A DNA stretch of 64,000 nucleotides from an uncultured Rhizobiaceae bacterium (GTDB lineage: Bacteria > Pseudomonadota > Alphaproteobacteria > Rhizobiales > Rhizobiaceae): assembly GCA_951813045.1 (NCBI GenBank), contig CATOTF010000002.1, positions 2,976,001-3,040,000 on the forward strand, written 5' to 3'. Position 1 is the first letter of the stretch. Every line of letters starts with the position of its first letter. A program made the position numbers and the translations under genes. This document shows positions 17,665-25,806 of this stretch, one piece after another. The notes under the pieces were generated by a model. It searched no databases, was not told the origin of the DNA, and saw nothing but the letters and a program-made list of their open reading frames with translations.

Positions 17665-18500
17665 TTTACGGCACCCGCTGTGATGCCGCGTATCAACTGA
17701 CGCGAGAAGATGAGATAGAGAATGAGCGCAGGCAGGATAGCCAGCGATAGCGAAGCCAATACCGCATTCCAGTTCGTAACGAACTGCCCAATAAATACCT
17801 GACTACCAAGGGTCAGTGTTTTCGTCTCTTCTGCGGGCGCAAGAATAAGCGGAAACCACAGGTCATTCCAAATCGGGATCAGCGTAAAAACCGCGACCGT
17901 CGCCATGGCAGGGCGTACCAGTGGCAAGACAAGACGGAAGAAAATTCGGTATTCACTCAAACCATCAATACGACCGGCGTTCTTGAGATCATCTGACACT
18001 TGCCGCATGAATTCTGATAGAATGAAAACCGCAAGCGGCAGACCCTGTGCAGTGTAGACAAGGACCAAGGCCGTGCGGGTATTGACCAGGCCCGAGGCCA
18101 CCATCAATTGCAAAATTGCGACAGTACCCAGGCGGATGGGAATCATAATCCCGAGCGCCAGATAAAGCCCCATTAGTGTGTTACCCTTAAATCGGTATTC
18201 CGCGAGAGCAAATGCCGCCATTGCCCCGAACAGCAACACGCAAAACAGCGAAGCCAAGGTCACAATCAGGCTGTTTTGAAAATAAAGAAAAAAGTCGCCC
18301 TGGGTCAGGACCGTCTGGTAACCTTCAAGGCTGAAACTTTCAGAATGGGGCAAAGACAATGGTTCTCGGAAAATCGCCTTCCGCGTCTTGAACGAATTCA
18401 TGATGATCACGATCACCGGAAACAGGGCGATAATCGTATAGGTGATCAGGATGGCGTGGGCAGCTATCGAACGGCCAACAGATGAGCGAGCGCTTTGCAT
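17661..18500 (-). CDS. Sugar ABC transporter permease, MalG type
   Basis: A 279-residue inner-membrane protein with six predicted helices. The first (ILITYTIIALFPVIVIIMNSF) is followed by the usual periplasmic loop; the EAA loop near residue 190 is AGRIDGLSEYRIFFRLVLPLVRPA, the coupling site for the ATPase. The C-terminus ends [10 protein letters not shown], typical of MalG-like proteins. It lies 12 nt downstream of the MalF-type permease at 18513 and overlaps the dehydrogenase start, so the order binding protein-F-G-dehydrogenase-ATPase is one operon. Confidence 0.9.
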   Translation of the reverse strand: MQSARSSVGRSIAAHAILITYTIIALFPVIVIIMNSFKTRKAIFREPLSLPHSESFSLEGYQTVLTQGDFFLYFQNSLIVTLASLFCVLLFGAMAAFALAEYRFKGNTLMGLYLALGIMIPIRLGTVAILQLMVASGLVNTRTALVLVYTAQGLPLAVFILSEFMRQVSDDLKNAGRIDGLSEYRIFFRLVLPLVRPAMATVAVFTLIPIWNDLWFPLILAPAEETKTLTLGSQVFIGQFVTNWNAVLASLSLAILPALILYLIFSRQLIRGITAGAVK

Positions 18501-18512
18501 AATCGACCTTCC

Positions 18513-19442
18513 TTAAAACTGATAACGGCGCAGGCGCGTTTGAATGAGGAAGAGGTAGACCGAAACACCGGCTAGAATGATGAAGAACATGGCGGACGCA
18601 ATCGTCGACCCCATATTCGGATCACCCAGTTGAAGCTGAAAACCGAAGAATGTCCGGTAAAGGAAGGTGCCCAAAATATCGGTGGAATAATTCGGCCCGG
18701 CCAACGCGCCTTGCGCGGAGTAGATCAAATCAAACGCATTGAAATTAGCAACAAACGTCAGGATCGAAATGATGCCAATGGACGGCAGGATGAGCGGCAG
18801 TTTGATTTTCCAGAACTGGCTCATGCCGGTGATACCGTCGCATTCCGCAGCTTCCAGAACCTCGTCAGGTATCGACAAAAGTGCCGCGTAGATCAACATC
18901 ATCGGAATGCCGACATATTGCCAAACCGAAATCAGGCTAAGCGTGGTCAAGGCATAGGCCTCTTTACCGAGCCACGGGGCAAACAGACTTTTGAGGCCGA
19001 CAGCATCCAGCATGCTTGGAGCGATTCCCCAAATCGGGCTGAGAATCAATTTCCATCCAAACCCGACAATGACGAATGAGAGAATAGTCGGGATGAATAT
19101 TGTAGTGCGGTAAAAGGCACTCATGCGCAAACGCGGATGGCTCAACAAAGCGGCGAGCAAAATCCCGATCGGGTTTTGAACCACCATATGGATGAAGAAA
19201 AACCAGGCATTATTACCAAGGGCGTTCCAAAAACTATCTGACCAGCGGGGGTCGCCAAACAGGGTCCGAAAGTTATCCAGTCCGACGAAGTGCTGGGTGT
19301 TATCGATGGTCGTATAAAGGGAAAACTGCAGCGTACCAAACAGCGGGATGATCATGACCGCCGTGTAAACGAGAACAGCAGGGGCGAGGAAAACAATGAT
19401 ATGCCAACGAAATTTTGGTCGGTTTTCTGCCGTCGTCGCCAT
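18513..19442 (-). CDS. Sugar ABC transporter permease, MalF type
   Basis: A 309-residue inner-membrane protein, six helices, with a cytoplasmic N-terminus of about 14 residues. The EAA loop is EAAECDGITGMSQFWKIKLPLI near residue 198. The periplasmic loop FVGLDNFRTLFGDPRW is typical of carbohydrate uptake (CUT1) family permeases. It pairs with the MalG-type protein at 17661 and with the binding protein at 19524. Start ATG at 19442 with AGGAG about 8 nt upstream. Confidence 0.9.
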   Translation of the reverse strand: MATTAENRPKFRWHIIVFLAPAVLVYTAVMIIPLFGTLQFSLYTTIDNTQHFVGLDNFRTLFGDPRWSDSFWNALGNNAWFFFIHMVVQNPIGILLAALLSHPRLRMSAFYRTTIFIPTILSFVIVGFGWKLILSPIWGIAPSMLDAVGLKSLFAPWLGKEAYALTTLSLISVWQYVGIPMMLIYAALLSIPDEVLEAAECDGITGMSQFWKIKLPLILPSIGIISILTFVANFNAFDLIYSAQGALAGPNYSTDILGTFLYRTFFGFQLQLGDPNMGSTIASAMFFIILAGVSVYLFLIQTRLRRYQF

Positions 19443-19523
19443 GATCTGCTCCTCTCCTTTTAGAAACTCCTTATCAGTTAAGTCCCGGGCCGCAGGAGGA
19501 AAACGGCCCGGGATAACAACAAC

Positions 19524-20783
19524 TTACTGTTGCGGCTTATACCAGCTAGCCAAACCATCCTGTAGGCGCTTACCAGCGTCTTCCGGAGATTCAGTACCCT
19601 TGATCGCGTTCACAGAAGCGTTCCAGGTCTCGTTCTCAAGGTTTGGTGTGCCCCGCGACAGGATCTGGTAGGTCGAGCGAATGCTGGACTTACACTTACC
19701 GCGCCACGAAACGAAATCCTGAGCCAGCGCATCTTCCATCTTCACGTCGTGGTTAGACAGGGAGAAAAAGCCCGGTAGTGAATTTGCGTAGATCGATGCA
19801 AAGTCGGATGAGCCAACCCAGTTAAGGAAGGTTTTAGCGGCCTCAGCGTTTTTGGTCTTTGCATTCATGCCAAGTGCGATATCCGTGTGGTCAGAAATAT
19901 AGCATTCATCACCAGCTTTTTGGACAGGTGGATAGAATGCACCCATTTTGAAATCAGCTTGTTTGTTGAACCCTGAGATTTCCCACGAACCGGCTGGGTA
20001 AATCGCAGCACGACCCAGGGTGAACAGGTTTTGGCTGTCCGGATAGGTCTGCGCTTCAAAACCGTCACCGAGATAGTCTTTCCATTTCGCCAATTGACGA
20101 TAAGGAGCAACCCAGGCTTCATCAGTCAGTTTTTGATCGCCTTTGATCAACGCCAACCGGCCTTCTTCACCTTTCCAGTAGTTCGGGCCGATGTTGTTGT
20201 AACCCATCGTTGCGGCTTCCCACTGATCGTTCGTTCCCATCGCCATTGGGATATAGTTTCCGTCAGCCTTGATCTTATCGAGCGCTGCAAAGAACTCAGC
20301 TTCGGTTGTTGGTACTTCAACACCGACTTCTTTGAACGCATCCTTATTGTAGATAAAACCATGGATCACAGACGCCATCGGCATGCAGAATGTTGCAGAT
20401 GCATCATCTGTGCTCCAACCAGACCGTGCAACAGGGCTGAAATTTTTCATGCCGTCCAGGTCTTTAAGGTCAGCAAGATGGCCTTTGTCGTACAAGCTAA
20501 GTGACGCATCGAACGGGCGGCAGGTGATCAAATCACCAGCGGAACCCGCATCGAGTTTGGAGTTAAGCACGGCGTTATATTCAGCCGGTGCGGAAGGCGT
20601 GAATTTCACCTTGATGCCAGGATTATCTGCTTCAAACGCGGGAATGATTTTTTCCTGCCATATCGACAGATCATCATTACGCCAGCTTTCAATCGTCAGC
20701 GTCACGTCTTCTGCAAATGCTGAACCTGCACTCACAAGAATTGTGGATGCCAAAAGCATGCCTTTGAGGATTTGGTTTTTCAT
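19524..20783 (-). CDS. Extracellular sugar-binding protein (family 1)
   Basis: Start at the ATG at 20783, where MKNQILKGMLLASTILVSAG opens a signal peptide ending SAFA; GGAG (in the sequence complementary to CTCC) lies just upstream. The frame from 20870 adds a leader with no signal and overlaps murQ. The 419-residue protein is a family-1 ABC substrate-binding protein for oligosaccharides, beginning EDVTLTIESWRND. Its ligand is not deducible from motif alone, but the neighbours point to an amino sugar, muropeptide-derived sugar or chitin product. Four Cys residues in the mature protein may form disulfides. Confidence 0.88.
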   Translation of the reverse strand: MKNQILKGMLLASTILVSAGSAFAEDVTLTIESWRNDDLSIWQEKIIPAFEADNPGIKVKFTPSAPAEYNAVLNSKLDAGSAGDLITCRPFDASLSLYDKGHLADLKDLDGMKNFSPVARSGWSTDDASATFCMPMASVIHGFIYNKDAFKEVGVEVPTTEAEFFAALDKIKADGNYIPMAMGTNDQWEAATMGYNNIGPNYWKGEEGRLALIKGDQKLTDEAWVAPYRQLAKWKDYLGDGFEAQTYPDSQNLFTLGRAAIYPAGSWEISGFNKQADFKMGAFYPPVQKAGDECYISDHTDIALGMNAKTKNAEAAKTFLNWVGSSDFASIYANSLPGFFSLSNHDVKMEDALAQDFVSWRGKCKSSIRSTYQILSRGTPNLENETWNASVNAIKGTESPEDAGKRLQDGLASWYKPQQ

Positions 20784-20847
20784 TTCAGTCTCCCAGTTAT
20801 GTCGCCGGAGTGGCGCTCTCAAGTTTTGAAGCAGAACCACCATGGCT

Positions 20848-21750
20848 TCAACTTCGATTAATCTCATCAAGAACGGGACGAAGGTGACCTTCGGACCCGA
20901 TGAGGAACTCTTTTGCCTTGCTCAGCGTCGTCACACCCGCCGCGAGCAAAACTGCACATTTTACGGAACCGTCCGCTTCCGTCAGTGCTCGGTCTGCCGA
21001 TTGTGCGTTACAATCGCTGATCACCATTACAATACGACGTGCCCGTTGCTTCAACTTCGCATTATCAACACGCACATTCACCATCATGCCATCATGGATA
21101 TGCCCAAGCTTCAATCCCGCCTGCGTAGAAATTAGGTTTAATGCAGCTTTTTGTGCTGTCGCAGCCCCCATTCTGGTCGAACCGGCAACGATTTCGGAGG
21201 GTGTCGCAAGAAAAACAGCAATATCACTTGCCAAAAGCAGTGGCGCATTTTCATTGTTCGCGATCGCGATACAGGTAGCTCCGGCAGTTTTTGCTACGGA
21301 AACAATTCCCATTGCGTAAGGTGTTGACCCGCTTGCGGATATTGCGATCACGCAATCATCTGATTTAAGCGCCAGCGCCTGACAGTCAGCTTCCCCCTGC
21401 TCATGGTTATCTTCGGTCGCCGCATCAAAGTCACCGACTGATCGCAGCCCTTCCGACAGAAGAATGTGTATATCCGATTTGGGGACACCGAATGTACCGG
21501 GAAGTTCAAGCCCATCGGCCATCGCCATTAATCCGGAACTTCCAGAGCCTGCGTAAACAAGCTTACCACCAGTTTTCAACGTGCGGGCAACTTGTGTAGC
21601 TGCGGCGTCAATCGCAGGAAGTGTGTCAGCAACACTCGCGATACTTTTTCGCTGAACATCCATCATTAACGACAGCGCATCAAGCGACGCAAGCTCGTCA
21701 ATTCCGGCTGACCCGGTGCTGACTGTTTCTGTCGTAACGTTTAATGACAC
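20848..21750 (-). CDS. murQ: N-acetylmuramic acid 6-phosphate etherase-like protein MurQ
   Basis: A 300-residue SIS-domain protein of MurQ length. The nucleotide-sugar-phosphate-binding loop is YAGSGSSGLMAMADGLELPGTFG (about 66-88), with the Glu in the GLELPGTFG stretch matching the catalytic Glu in MurQ; AISASGSTPYAMG (about 135-147) is the second conserved loop; a TRMGAATAQK segment follows. MurQ cleaves MurNAc-6-P to GlcNAc-6-P and D-lactate in cell-wall recycling. GSGSSG replaces the usual GAGTSG, so a sister etherase or isomerase activity is possible. It is the first gene of the minus-strand operon, opposite the kinase. Confidence 0.82.
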   Translation of the reverse strand: MSLNVTTETVSTGSAGIDELASLDALSLMMDVQRKSIASVADTLPAIDAAATQVARTLKTGGKLVYAGSGSSGLMAMADGLELPGTFGVPKSDIHILLSEGLRSVGDFDAATEDNHEQGEADCQALALKSDDCVIAISASGSTPYAMGIVSVAKTAGATCIAIANNENAPLLLASDIAVFLATPSEIVAGSTRMGAATAQKAALNLISTQAGLKLGHIHDGMMVNVRVDNAKLKQRARRIVMVISDCNAQSADRALTEADGSVKCAVLLAAGVTTLSKAKEFLIGSEGHLRPVLDEINRS

Positions 21751-21773
21751 TTCAAATTCCTCCTCCCATATTT

Positions 21774-21791
21774 AATACCAAAACAATACCA
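21774..21791. promoter_or_regulatory. Tandem AATACCA repeat, candidate operator for murQ promoter
   Basis: Two copies of AATACCA at 21774-21780 and 21785-21791, offset by exactly 11 bp, one helical turn, upstream of murQ (start 21750). The mirror copy at 21906-21923 stands at the kinase promoter. The likely binder is the GntR-family regulator at 22826; this is inference. Confidence 0.6.
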
Positions 21792-21905
21792 ATTGTCCAC
21801 CCCTGTTGATAAATTCAATTTTCCCCACACGCGTAATCAATTCAAAATATTGTTATCATTATATTTTTCACCACAAAAAAATTTTTAATGACATTCAATC
21901 CATAA

Positions 21906-21923
21906 TGGTATTATATTGGTATT
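21906..21923. promoter_or_regulatory. Tandem TGGTATT repeat, candidate operator for the kinase operon
   Basis: Two TGGTATT copies at 21906-21912 and 21917-21923, the reverse complement of the AATACCA pair at 21774-21791 and with the same 11-bp offset. It lies 17 bp upstream of the ATG at 21940, next to the AGGAGG ribosome-binding site at 21931-21936, so binding would block initiation. The AT-rich stretch 21835-21900 between the two pairs probably contains both promoters. Confidence 0.6.
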
Positions 21924-21939
21924 AGCATATAGGAGGCAC

Positions 21940-22833
21940 ATGAACTATTTAATTGGAATCGACGGTGGCGGCACGTCCTGCAGAGCAATCCTTGCAAGGC
22001 AGGATGGCACGCGCCTCGGTGAAGGTCGTACCGGTTCCGCAAATATTGTGACAGATATGGCCAGTGCGCTGGAAAACATTATCGATGCGTCTCTAATGGC
22101 AGTGCAGGAAGCGGGCCTCTCCCGCGATATTATTCCCCAGAGCAGCGCGGTTTTAGGTCTGGCCGGGGCCAATATCTCAAACAGGAATGACCTGTTAAAG
22201 CCATTATTGCCTTTTCACGCCTGTACAATTGAAACGGACGCCAGGATAGCGCTTCAAGGTGCATTGGGCGATAATGATGGTGCGGTGGCGATAGTGGGCA
22301 CCGGCTCCAATTTCATCGCCCGTCAAAATGGTATCATTCGTTCTATTGGAGGTTGGGGTTTTGCTGTCGGTGATTTTTGCAGCGGGGCAAGACTGGGCCG
22401 AAAGCTCCTGCAGCAAGTACTTTTGGCTTACGACAGAGTGCAGGAAGGTTCGGAACTGACAACCGCGGTCATGCGCAGTTTCGGCGACAGTCCGCACACG
22501 CTGGTGGAATACGCACAAACAGCCAAACCCGGAGATTTTGGCACATTTGCCCCACTGCTGTTTTCATTCGCCGATGATAATGACCCTACAGCCTGTGCGA
22601 TAGTTGATGATGCTGTTCACGACCTTGAGGAGAATCTCACAACCCTTATTGGCACCGGTGACCTGCCCTATTGTCTTTTGGGAGGGCTGGCCCAAAGCTA
22701 TTCCAAACGTCTGACCGGTCCATTTGCGGCAAGGCAACTAACACCCAGAAAGAATGCCCTTGAAGGGGCAATGGCAATGGCGGTCGCTCGATACGGCACT
22801 GCGCCCATTGCGGGGGAGCCTGTTCATGTCTGA
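21940..22833 (+). CDS. BadF/BadG/BcrA-type N-acetylglucosamine kinase
   Basis: Start at the ATG at 21940, with AGGAGG ending 3 nt upstream of it; an earlier start at 21916 would cover the operator. The 297-residue protein has the ASKHA ATPase fold: phosphate-1 loop LIGIDGGGTSCRAIL (about 4-18), adenosine loop IVGTGSNFIAR (about 118-128), and the GGWGFAVGDFCSGARLG segment typical of GlcNAc kinases of the BadF family. It phosphorylates GlcNAc (and possibly MurNAc) to the 6-phosphate. It overlaps the GntR start by 8 nt. Confidence 0.88.
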   Translation: MNYLIGIDGGGTSCRAILARQDGTRLGEGRTGSANIVTDMASALENIIDASLMAVQEAGLSRDIIPQSSAVLGLAGANISNRNDLLKPLLPFHACTIETDARIALQGALGDNDGAVAIVGTGSNFIARQNGIIRSIGGWGFAVGDFCSGARLGRKLLQQVLLAYDRVQEGSELTTAVMRSFGDSPHTLVEYAQTAKPGDFGTFAPLLFSFADDNDPTACAIVDDAVHDLEENLTTLIGTGDLPYCLLGGLAQSYSKRLTGPFAARQLTPRKNALEGAMAMAVARYGTAPIAGEPVHV

Positions 22834-23593
22834 TGCTTCATTCCAATCAACTTCGAGAGAATGGTCTCTTTCTGGTAGTGGTCCGCTTTATATCCAGTTA
22901 CGCCAATTACTGGAGAATAAAATCGAGTGCGGGGATTTCCGCCCCGGCGACCCGTTTCCCGCTGAGCGTGAAATCGCAGACCTTTGCAGCGTTTCTCGCG
23001 TGACTGTCCGAAAAGCGGTGCAAGCTCTCGTTGCGGATGGTTATGTGGTTCAACGTCACGGATCAGGCAATGTTGTTGCCGAATCAGTCGAGCGGGTGGA
23101 ACAATCCCTTTCCCGCTTGACCTCGTTTTCAGAAGACATGCAGCGACGCGGGCGAACGGTACGTACGTCCTGGCTGGAACAGGGAATATACCCGGCATCT
23201 CCCGAGGAGATGATCGCCCTTGGCATTCGTTCAGATACTATGGTTTCACGCATTGCACGCCTGAGGATCGCAGATGATACACCGCTGGCAATTGAGCGAG
23301 CCTCATTATCAACGAACCACCTTCCAAACCCTGAAAAAGTAAAAAACTCACTCTATGCATTGCTAGAAGAATACGGGTGCAAGCCGGTTCGGGCGGTGCA
23401 ACGGATTTCGGCAATTAATCTAAATGCCGAAGACGCGCGGTTGCTGGAAGTTCCACTCGCCAGCGCCGGACTTCGTATCGAACGCATATCCTATTCCAGC
23501 CACGGACAGGTGATAGAGCTAACCCGGTCAGTCTACCGTGGCGATGCTTATGACTTTGTAGCAGAACTTCAGATCGGAGATGCAGCCAAATGA
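22826..23593 (+). CDS. GntR-family regulator, UTRA-type (NagR/HutC group)
   Basis: Start at the ATG at 22826 preceded by GGGGGAG. The 255-residue protein has an N-terminal winged helix (LYIQLRQLLENKIECGDF, then REIADLCSVSRVTVRKAVQAL with VQRHGSGNVV, about residues 20-90) and a C-terminal UTRA effector domain (about 100-250) that in this group binds sugar phosphates such as GlcN-6-P or GlcNAc-6-P. It sits in the operon it likely controls, between the kinase and the SIS protein, and is the best candidate binder of the tandem AATACCA sites. Confidence 0.88.
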   Translation: MSDASFQSTSREWSLSGSGPLYIQLRQLLENKIECGDFRPGDPFPAEREIADLCSVSRVTVRKAVQALVADGYVVQRHGSGNVVAESVERVEQSLSRLTSFSEDMQRRGRTVRTSWLEQGIYPASPEEMIALGIRSDTMVSRIARLRIADDTPLAIERASLSTNHLPNPEKVKNSLYALLEEYGCKPVRAVQRISAINLNAEDARLLEVPLASAGLRIERISYSSHGQVIELTRSVYRGDAYDFVAELQIGDAAK

Positions 23594-24627
23594 CCAATCT
23601 CACCCATATGGCACGTGAGACCCGCTCAATTCCTGAACTCACAGCCCGTTTGATTGATCAACAAGCTGACTTAGCGATCCAAATCGGGAAGTCTCTACGT
23701 GAGCTCAACCCTCAAGTCGTGACCACGATCGCCAGGGGTTCCTCCGATCATGCAGCAGCTTATCTGAAATATGCGATAGAATTGATGTGCAGCATCCCGG
23801 TTTCTTCAACTGGGCCGTCAATAGGTTCCGTCTATGACACGGATATGCATCTGGAAAATGCGGCTACACTGGCCATAAGCCAATCTGGGAAAAGCCCGGA
23901 TATCGTGGCAATGGCCAAAAAGGCAAAAAGCGGCGGATCCCTGCTCGTATCCCTCACTAATAATTCATCTTCACCACTTGCAGAAATCAGCGCGAGAAAC
24001 TTTGATATTTCGGCGGGTCCGGAATTGAGTGTCGCGGCGACAAAAACATTTGTCCTGTCCATCATCTCAGGCCTGATGATACTGGCGGAATGGCGATGTG
24101 ATGACAGGCTAAAAACCGCAATCCAGAATTTACCACAAGCATTTCAGTACGCGCTGGAATGTGAATGGACGCCCTTGGAACAACACATCGTGCGACAATC
24201 TGGAAACCGTAGTTCATTTCTCATTCTAGGGCGCGGCCCCGCATTTGCGATTGCCAAGGAATGTGCGCTGAAATTCAAGGAAACCTGCCAGATACATGCG
24301 GAATCCTACAGTACCGCTGAAGTTATGCATGGGCCCATTGCCATCATTCGCGAGCAATCGCCAGTTCTCATCTTGTCTTCGCCCGATGCAACTCGCGAGG
24401 GAGTAACCGCAGTGGCCGACCAGCTGCGCGAACGCCAGATTGAAGTGTTTATTACGGACAAAGACAACCAATCAACGTCCCTGCCATACTGCGATGTTGG
24501 CCACCCGCTTCTGGACCCGCTAACGCGCGTTGTTTCTTTCTATGCCTTCATTGAGCGTCTTTCCCGTCGGTTGGGATTGGACCCAGATCAACCGCCCCAT
24601 CTTAACAAGGTTACGGAAACGGTATGA
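23590..24627 (+). CDS. SIS-domain sugar isomerase/deaminase (GlmS/NagB-II-like)
   Basis: A 345-residue protein made of two SIS (sugar isomerase) domains, like the C-terminal half of GlmS but with no N-terminal amidotransferase domain. Conserved pieces: TTIARGSSDHAAAYLKY (about 45-61), AISQSGKSPDIV (about 96-107), SVAATKTFVLS, and in the second domain LGRGPAFAIAKECALKFKETCQIHAESYSTAEVMHGP. Stand-alone proteins of this type deaminate GlcN-6-P to fructose-6-P (NagB-II) or are aldose-ketose isomerases. Start overlaps the GntR stop by ATGA, and its stop overlaps nagA the same way. Gene set kinase-deaminase-deacetylase makes NagB-II the best call. Confidence 0.85.
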   Translation: MTNLTHMARETRSIPELTARLIDQQADLAIQIGKSLRELNPQVVTTIARGSSDHAAAYLKYAIELMCSIPVSSTGPSIGSVYDTDMHLENAATLAISQSGKSPDIVAMAKKAKSGGSLLVSLTNNSSSPLAEISARNFDISAGPELSVAATKTFVLSIISGLMILAEWRCDDRLKTAIQNLPQAFQYALECEWTPLEQHIVRQSGNRSSFLILGRGPAFAIAKECALKFKETCQIHAESYSTAEVMHGPIAIIREQSPVLILSSPDATREGVTAVADQLRERQIEVFITDKDNQSTSLPYCDVGHPLLDPLTRVVSFYAFIERLSRRLGLDPDQPPHLNKVTETV

Positions 24628-25775
24628 CCGATAAAAAGGCCTATCTGGGTTGTGACATATTTGATGGCCATACAATGCATCACGACGCTGCGTTGTTGAT
24701 TGAAGAAAACGCTATTGCACAAATAACACCAGAGAAATCAATCACCTCAGACTACGAGCTCTTCGTCATGGATGGGGGTTTGATTGCGCCAGGTTTGATT
24801 GATCTGCAGGTCAATGGGGGTGGCGGAATTCTGCTGAACGATGAACCTACATTATCTGGCATCAAAAAAATCTGCGACGCCCATCTAAAGCTTGGCACCA
24901 CATCTATTCTTCCCACGTTAATTACCGATACGCCGGAAATAACAAAAAGAGCAATTGAGGCAGGCACGGAAGCAACGGAAAAGTCAATCGATGGTTTTCT
25001 CGGATTACATCTTGAGGGACCCCATCTGGCTGGGGCAAAAAAAGGCGCACATAGCGAAAATCACATTCGTCCCATGACCGATTTGGACGTGCAGATGCTT
25101 TGTGAAGCTCGAATCAATTTACCAAGCCTGATGGTAACTCTGGCCCCCGAGACGGTAAGCGATGCGTATATCAAGGCGCTGGATAACGCAGGTGTCATTG
25201 TTAGCCTTGGTCACACACAGACCAGTGCCGTCCGGGCAAAAGAGGCATTCGCAGCCGGAGCAAAATGCGCGACACATCTGTTCAATGCCATGAGTGGGTT
25301 AACCCATCGCGAGCCCGGGCTCGTTGGTGCCGTATTAACGACACCCGACATTTATGCGGGTTTGATAGCGGACGGGCTTCATGTGGAAGCCGACGTAATA
25401 AATATCGCGCTGCGCGCTAAGCCGGAAACAACAAACCTGTTTTTGGTGTCGGATGCCATGTCACCGGCGGGGACAGACATAACAGAATTCCAACTCAATC
25501 AGCGCAGGGTGTTGCGCCAATCCAACAAACTCACATTGGAAGACGGCACTCTGGCTGGGGCCGATCTGGATCTGGTTTCCGCGATCCGGTTTATCGTCGA
25601 AAACACAGACCTGACGCTGGAGAGTGCAATAAAAATGGCCACAGCCTACCCTGCACAATGCCTTGGCCTTGAACAGGAACTTGGTTTGTTGCGCCCCGGA
25701 GTTTCAGCAAATTTTATTCACCTGGATACGGGTAATCAATTAACCGGCGTCTGGAGATCTGGCACCAAATTATAA
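24624..25775 (+). CDS. nagA: N-acetylglucosamine-6-phosphate deacetylase
   Basis: A 383-residue amidohydrolase. Visible: the metal strand GLIDLQVNGGGG (about 57-68), HLEGPHLAGAKKGAH (about 132-146), SLGHTQTSA (about 194-202), ATHLFNAMSGLTHREPG (about 214-230) and LVSDAMSPAG with the catalytic Asp (about 276-285). This set identifies NagA, which removes acetate from GlcNAc-6-P so that the SIS protein can take over. It overlaps the preceding gene by 4 nt. Normal length, no disruption. Confidence 0.92.
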   Translation: MTDKKAYLGCDIFDGHTMHHDAALLIEENAIAQITPEKSITSDYELFVMDGGLIAPGLIDLQVNGGGGILLNDEPTLSGIKKICDAHLKLGTTSILPTLITDTPEITKRAIEAGTEATEKSIDGFLGLHLEGPHLAGAKKGAHSENHIRPMTDLDVQMLCEARINLPSLMVTLAPETVSDAYIKALDNAGVIVSLGHTQTSAVRAKEAFAAGAKCATHLFNAMSGLTHREPGLVGAVLTTPDIYAGLIADGLHVEADVINIALRAKPETTNLFLVSDAMSPAGTDITEFQLNQRRVLRQSNKLTLEDGTLAGADLDLVSAIRFIVENTDLTLESAIKMATAYPAQCLGLEQELGLLRPGVSANFIHLDTGNQLTGVWRSGTKL

Positions 25776-25806
25776 CGAAGATGCAATGAGAGGAAAGGAG
25801 GATAAA

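Noticed and set aside
21835-21900. AT-rich stretch as an origin or attachment site
   Set aside because: It is a promoter-sized spacer between divergent genes with operator pairs at both sides.
24226-24471. Minus-strand ORF inside the SIS-domain gene
   Set aside because: It is the reverse of a well-conserved coding frame and has no homology-like motifs of its own.
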